Assembly: GCA_905372445.1 (NCBI GenBank)
Contig: CAJPPF010000111.1
Coordinates: 1-7,356, forward strand
Reading direction: 5' to 3'
DNA from: an uncultured Prevotella sp.
Lineage (GTDB): Bacteria > Bacteroidota > Bacteroidia > Bacteroidales > Bacteroidaceae
Length of the DNA: 7,356 bases
The notes below the pieces were generated by a model. The model did not search any database and was not told the DNA's origin. It worked only from the letters and a program-made list of their open reading frames with translations. Position numbers and translations under genes: made by a program. Below, piece by piece: positions 6,401-7,356 of this stretch; position 1 is the first letter of the stretch, and every line of letters starts with the position of its first letter.

Positions 6401-6996
6401 AAACAAAGATATATATATTTATTTTAGTCCTTATTTTTTCACCAGTAGTGATATACATGTCACTTCTGCTTATCAGGACCTTATCGTCTAATGATCGCAA
6501 GTTTGTGGCAAACTTTGATCGGGTTGGATGGAGCATAGAAATGAAAGAGCAAAAGCAGGACTCACTATTGCTTTTTACTCTCTATCAAGCAGGGAAGATA
6601 AAAAGTGACAGTATATCATTCGATATTCACAATAATTATTGCACTGATGTTATATCTTTACTTTTTGTAGAAGGTGTGGATACGGTCTATATTCGAAAAG
6701 GACGTGAGTTCAAGGATTTGTTTTCTTTAGAAGAACAAAGTTCACATTCCATGGCTCCAAAAGACTTCCCTGTAAACAATCCATTTATCGGAAAACTGCC
6801 CCCTAAGTGTAAAATAGTGGCATTTTCTGATTCGAGATTTTTTATATACGACAAGAATAAGTGCACATATATTCCAAAAGATGACATAACCCATGTCATC
6901 ACGTTGTTTCATAATACAGAAAGAGGGGACTATTACACTCTTTGTGATGTTATACGTACTGACACGTTGGAAATAAAGATTATACAAAAGCAATAA
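6397..6996 (+). CDS. Membrane-anchored protein, candidate immunity protein for the type 44-like tip
   Basis: No family is recognised. The 199-residue protein has one N-terminal hydrophobic helix (about residues 5-27, IYIFILVLIFSPVVIYMSLL) with basic residues before it. Without a lipobox cysteine this is most likely a signal anchor, leaving ~170 residues in the periplasm. That part alternates hydrophobic and charged stretches, consistent with a mixed alpha/beta fold, and includes a proline-rich turn (KDFPVNNPFIGKLPPKCK). The start lies in the toxin stop (ATGA), which favours coupled translation. The position and the anchored topology support an immunity role against a toxin acting in the envelope; this is inference. 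Confidence 0.62.
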   Translation: MKTKIYIFILVLIFSPVVIYMSLLLIRTLSSNDRKFVANFDRVGWSIEMKEQKQDSLLLFTLYQAGKIKSDSISFDIHNNYCTDVISLLFVEGVDTVYIRKGREFKDLFSLEEQSSHSMAPKDFPVNNPFIGKLPPKCKIVAFSDSRFFIYDKNKCTYIPKDDITHVITLFHNTERGDYYTLCDVIRTDTLEIKIIQKQ

Positions 6997-7000
6997 ACAA

Positions 7001-7234
7001 ATGAAAACGATAATAATAATATTTGTAATCCTATGCATATTCTATGCTATACTCATGCTATTAATAGATGCCGCATATTCATTATTATCCTTAAACCAAC
7101 AAGCCAATATCAGTGCTTTGATAGGGGACAAACTTATTCCGTATATCATCAGTATAATCTCTATGATGTTTTGTGTAATTCATATTTTCCGACATTGGAT
7201 ATTAAATTCACATTCTTGCTCCCCACATAATTAG
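7001..7234 (+). CDS. Small two-helix membrane protein
   Basis: This 77-residue protein starts 4 nt after the previous stop, so it is probably in the same operon. It has two likely membrane helices (about residues 3-28 and 43-65) separated by a short polar loop (SLNQQANISALIGDK) and a basic/histidine-containing tail. No family is recognised. It may be an accessory to the toxin/immunity pair, a second immunity protein or an unrelated membrane peptide. A shorter overlapping frame at 7033-7230 lacks these features and was discarded. Confidence 0.5.
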   Translation: MKTIIIIFVILCIFYAILMLLIDAAYSLLSLNQQANISALIGDKLIPYIISIISMMFCVIHIFRHWILNSHSCSPHN

Positions 7235-7291
7235 TCGCCCCTTAAAAAGTCATTTAATATTTGGTATTCAGTGATATAAATCCCTAAATAC

Positions 7292-7322
7292 TTTGTCAAG
7301 TCTGCAATTTTTTGTATCTTCG
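7292..7322 (+). promoter_or_regulatory. Promoter candidate reading out of the window
   Basis: TTTG at 7292-7295 and TATCTTCG at 7315-7322 are separated by 19 nt, matching the Bacteroidota -33/-7 pattern with one mismatch in the -7 box. An ATG at 7347-7349 follows, but only ten bases remain, so the gene it would serve cannot be judged. Confidence 0.45.
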
Positions 7323-7346
7323 ATGTGCGAAACTTGCAGATTTTTT
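7298..7346. repeat. Inverted repeat with T-run overlapping the promoter
   Basis: TCTGCAA (7301-7307) and TTGCAGA (7334-7340) are inverted copies; flanking A/T pairs and one G-U pair extend the stem to about 10 bp. A run of six T follows (7341-7346). With a 26-nt loop it would be a poor terminator for the operon upstream, but no better one is visible. It could also be an operator around the promoter. Confidence 0.35.
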
Positions 7347-7356
7347 ATGATTACAA

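Overview
The window looks like Bacteroidota (Bacteroidales) DNA, probably from the Prevotella/Segatella group. This is an inference from four things: the 906-residue pyruvate phosphate dikinase type, the lack of clear Shine-Dalgarno sequences, TAnnTTTG-type promoter boxes (TATCTTTG at 5688-5695), and a Bacteroidota-style Rhs core end (YAYCFGNPVKFIDPDG). All genes are on the + strand.

Positions 1-2843 are core genome: a complete ppdK gene and a strong intrinsic terminator. Everything after it is AT-richer accessory DNA that reads as a small graveyard and arsenal of polymorphic-toxin material. From 2873 to 3909 lies a gene for an exported transglutaminase-like protein with a TPR-like tail, broken by a 1-nt deletion and a nonsense codon. 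From 3917 to 5304 is a two-gene unit with a 4-nt overlap. The first gene encodes a Sec-exported lipase-like protein that begins, after its signal peptide, with the last residues of an Rhs core. The second encodes a lipoprotein that is the likely immunity partner.

The gene-free stretch 5305-5717 holds the main structural surprise. At 5480-5514 is a second copy of the very end of ppdK (codons for LVAAQAAVEE and the stop), followed by its own strong terminator. The lipase module is therefore bracketed by two ppdK 3' ends, as expected if a segment of about 2.7 kb entered at the 3' end of ppdK. Next come 33-nt tandem repeats, a promoter, and the first ~35 codons of an AAA-type ATPase gene (Walker A present, in-frame stop). 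That relic is cut off and joined directly to a second orphan toxin tip (5840-6400), which resembles polymorphic toxin type 44. A membrane-anchored protein (6397-6996, 4-nt overlap) follows as the likely immunity partner, then a small two-helix membrane protein (7001-7234).

The two effector/partner pairs share a layout: toxin tip without its large Rhs carrier, immunity start codon overlapping the toxin stop, and an exported or membrane-anchored partner. That layout suggests both toxins act outside the cytoplasm. No Rhs carrier, T6SS gene, integrase or transposase is visible in the window. The last ~120 nt hold a good promoter candidate pointing out of the window. All family assignments come from reading the sequence; no database search was run.
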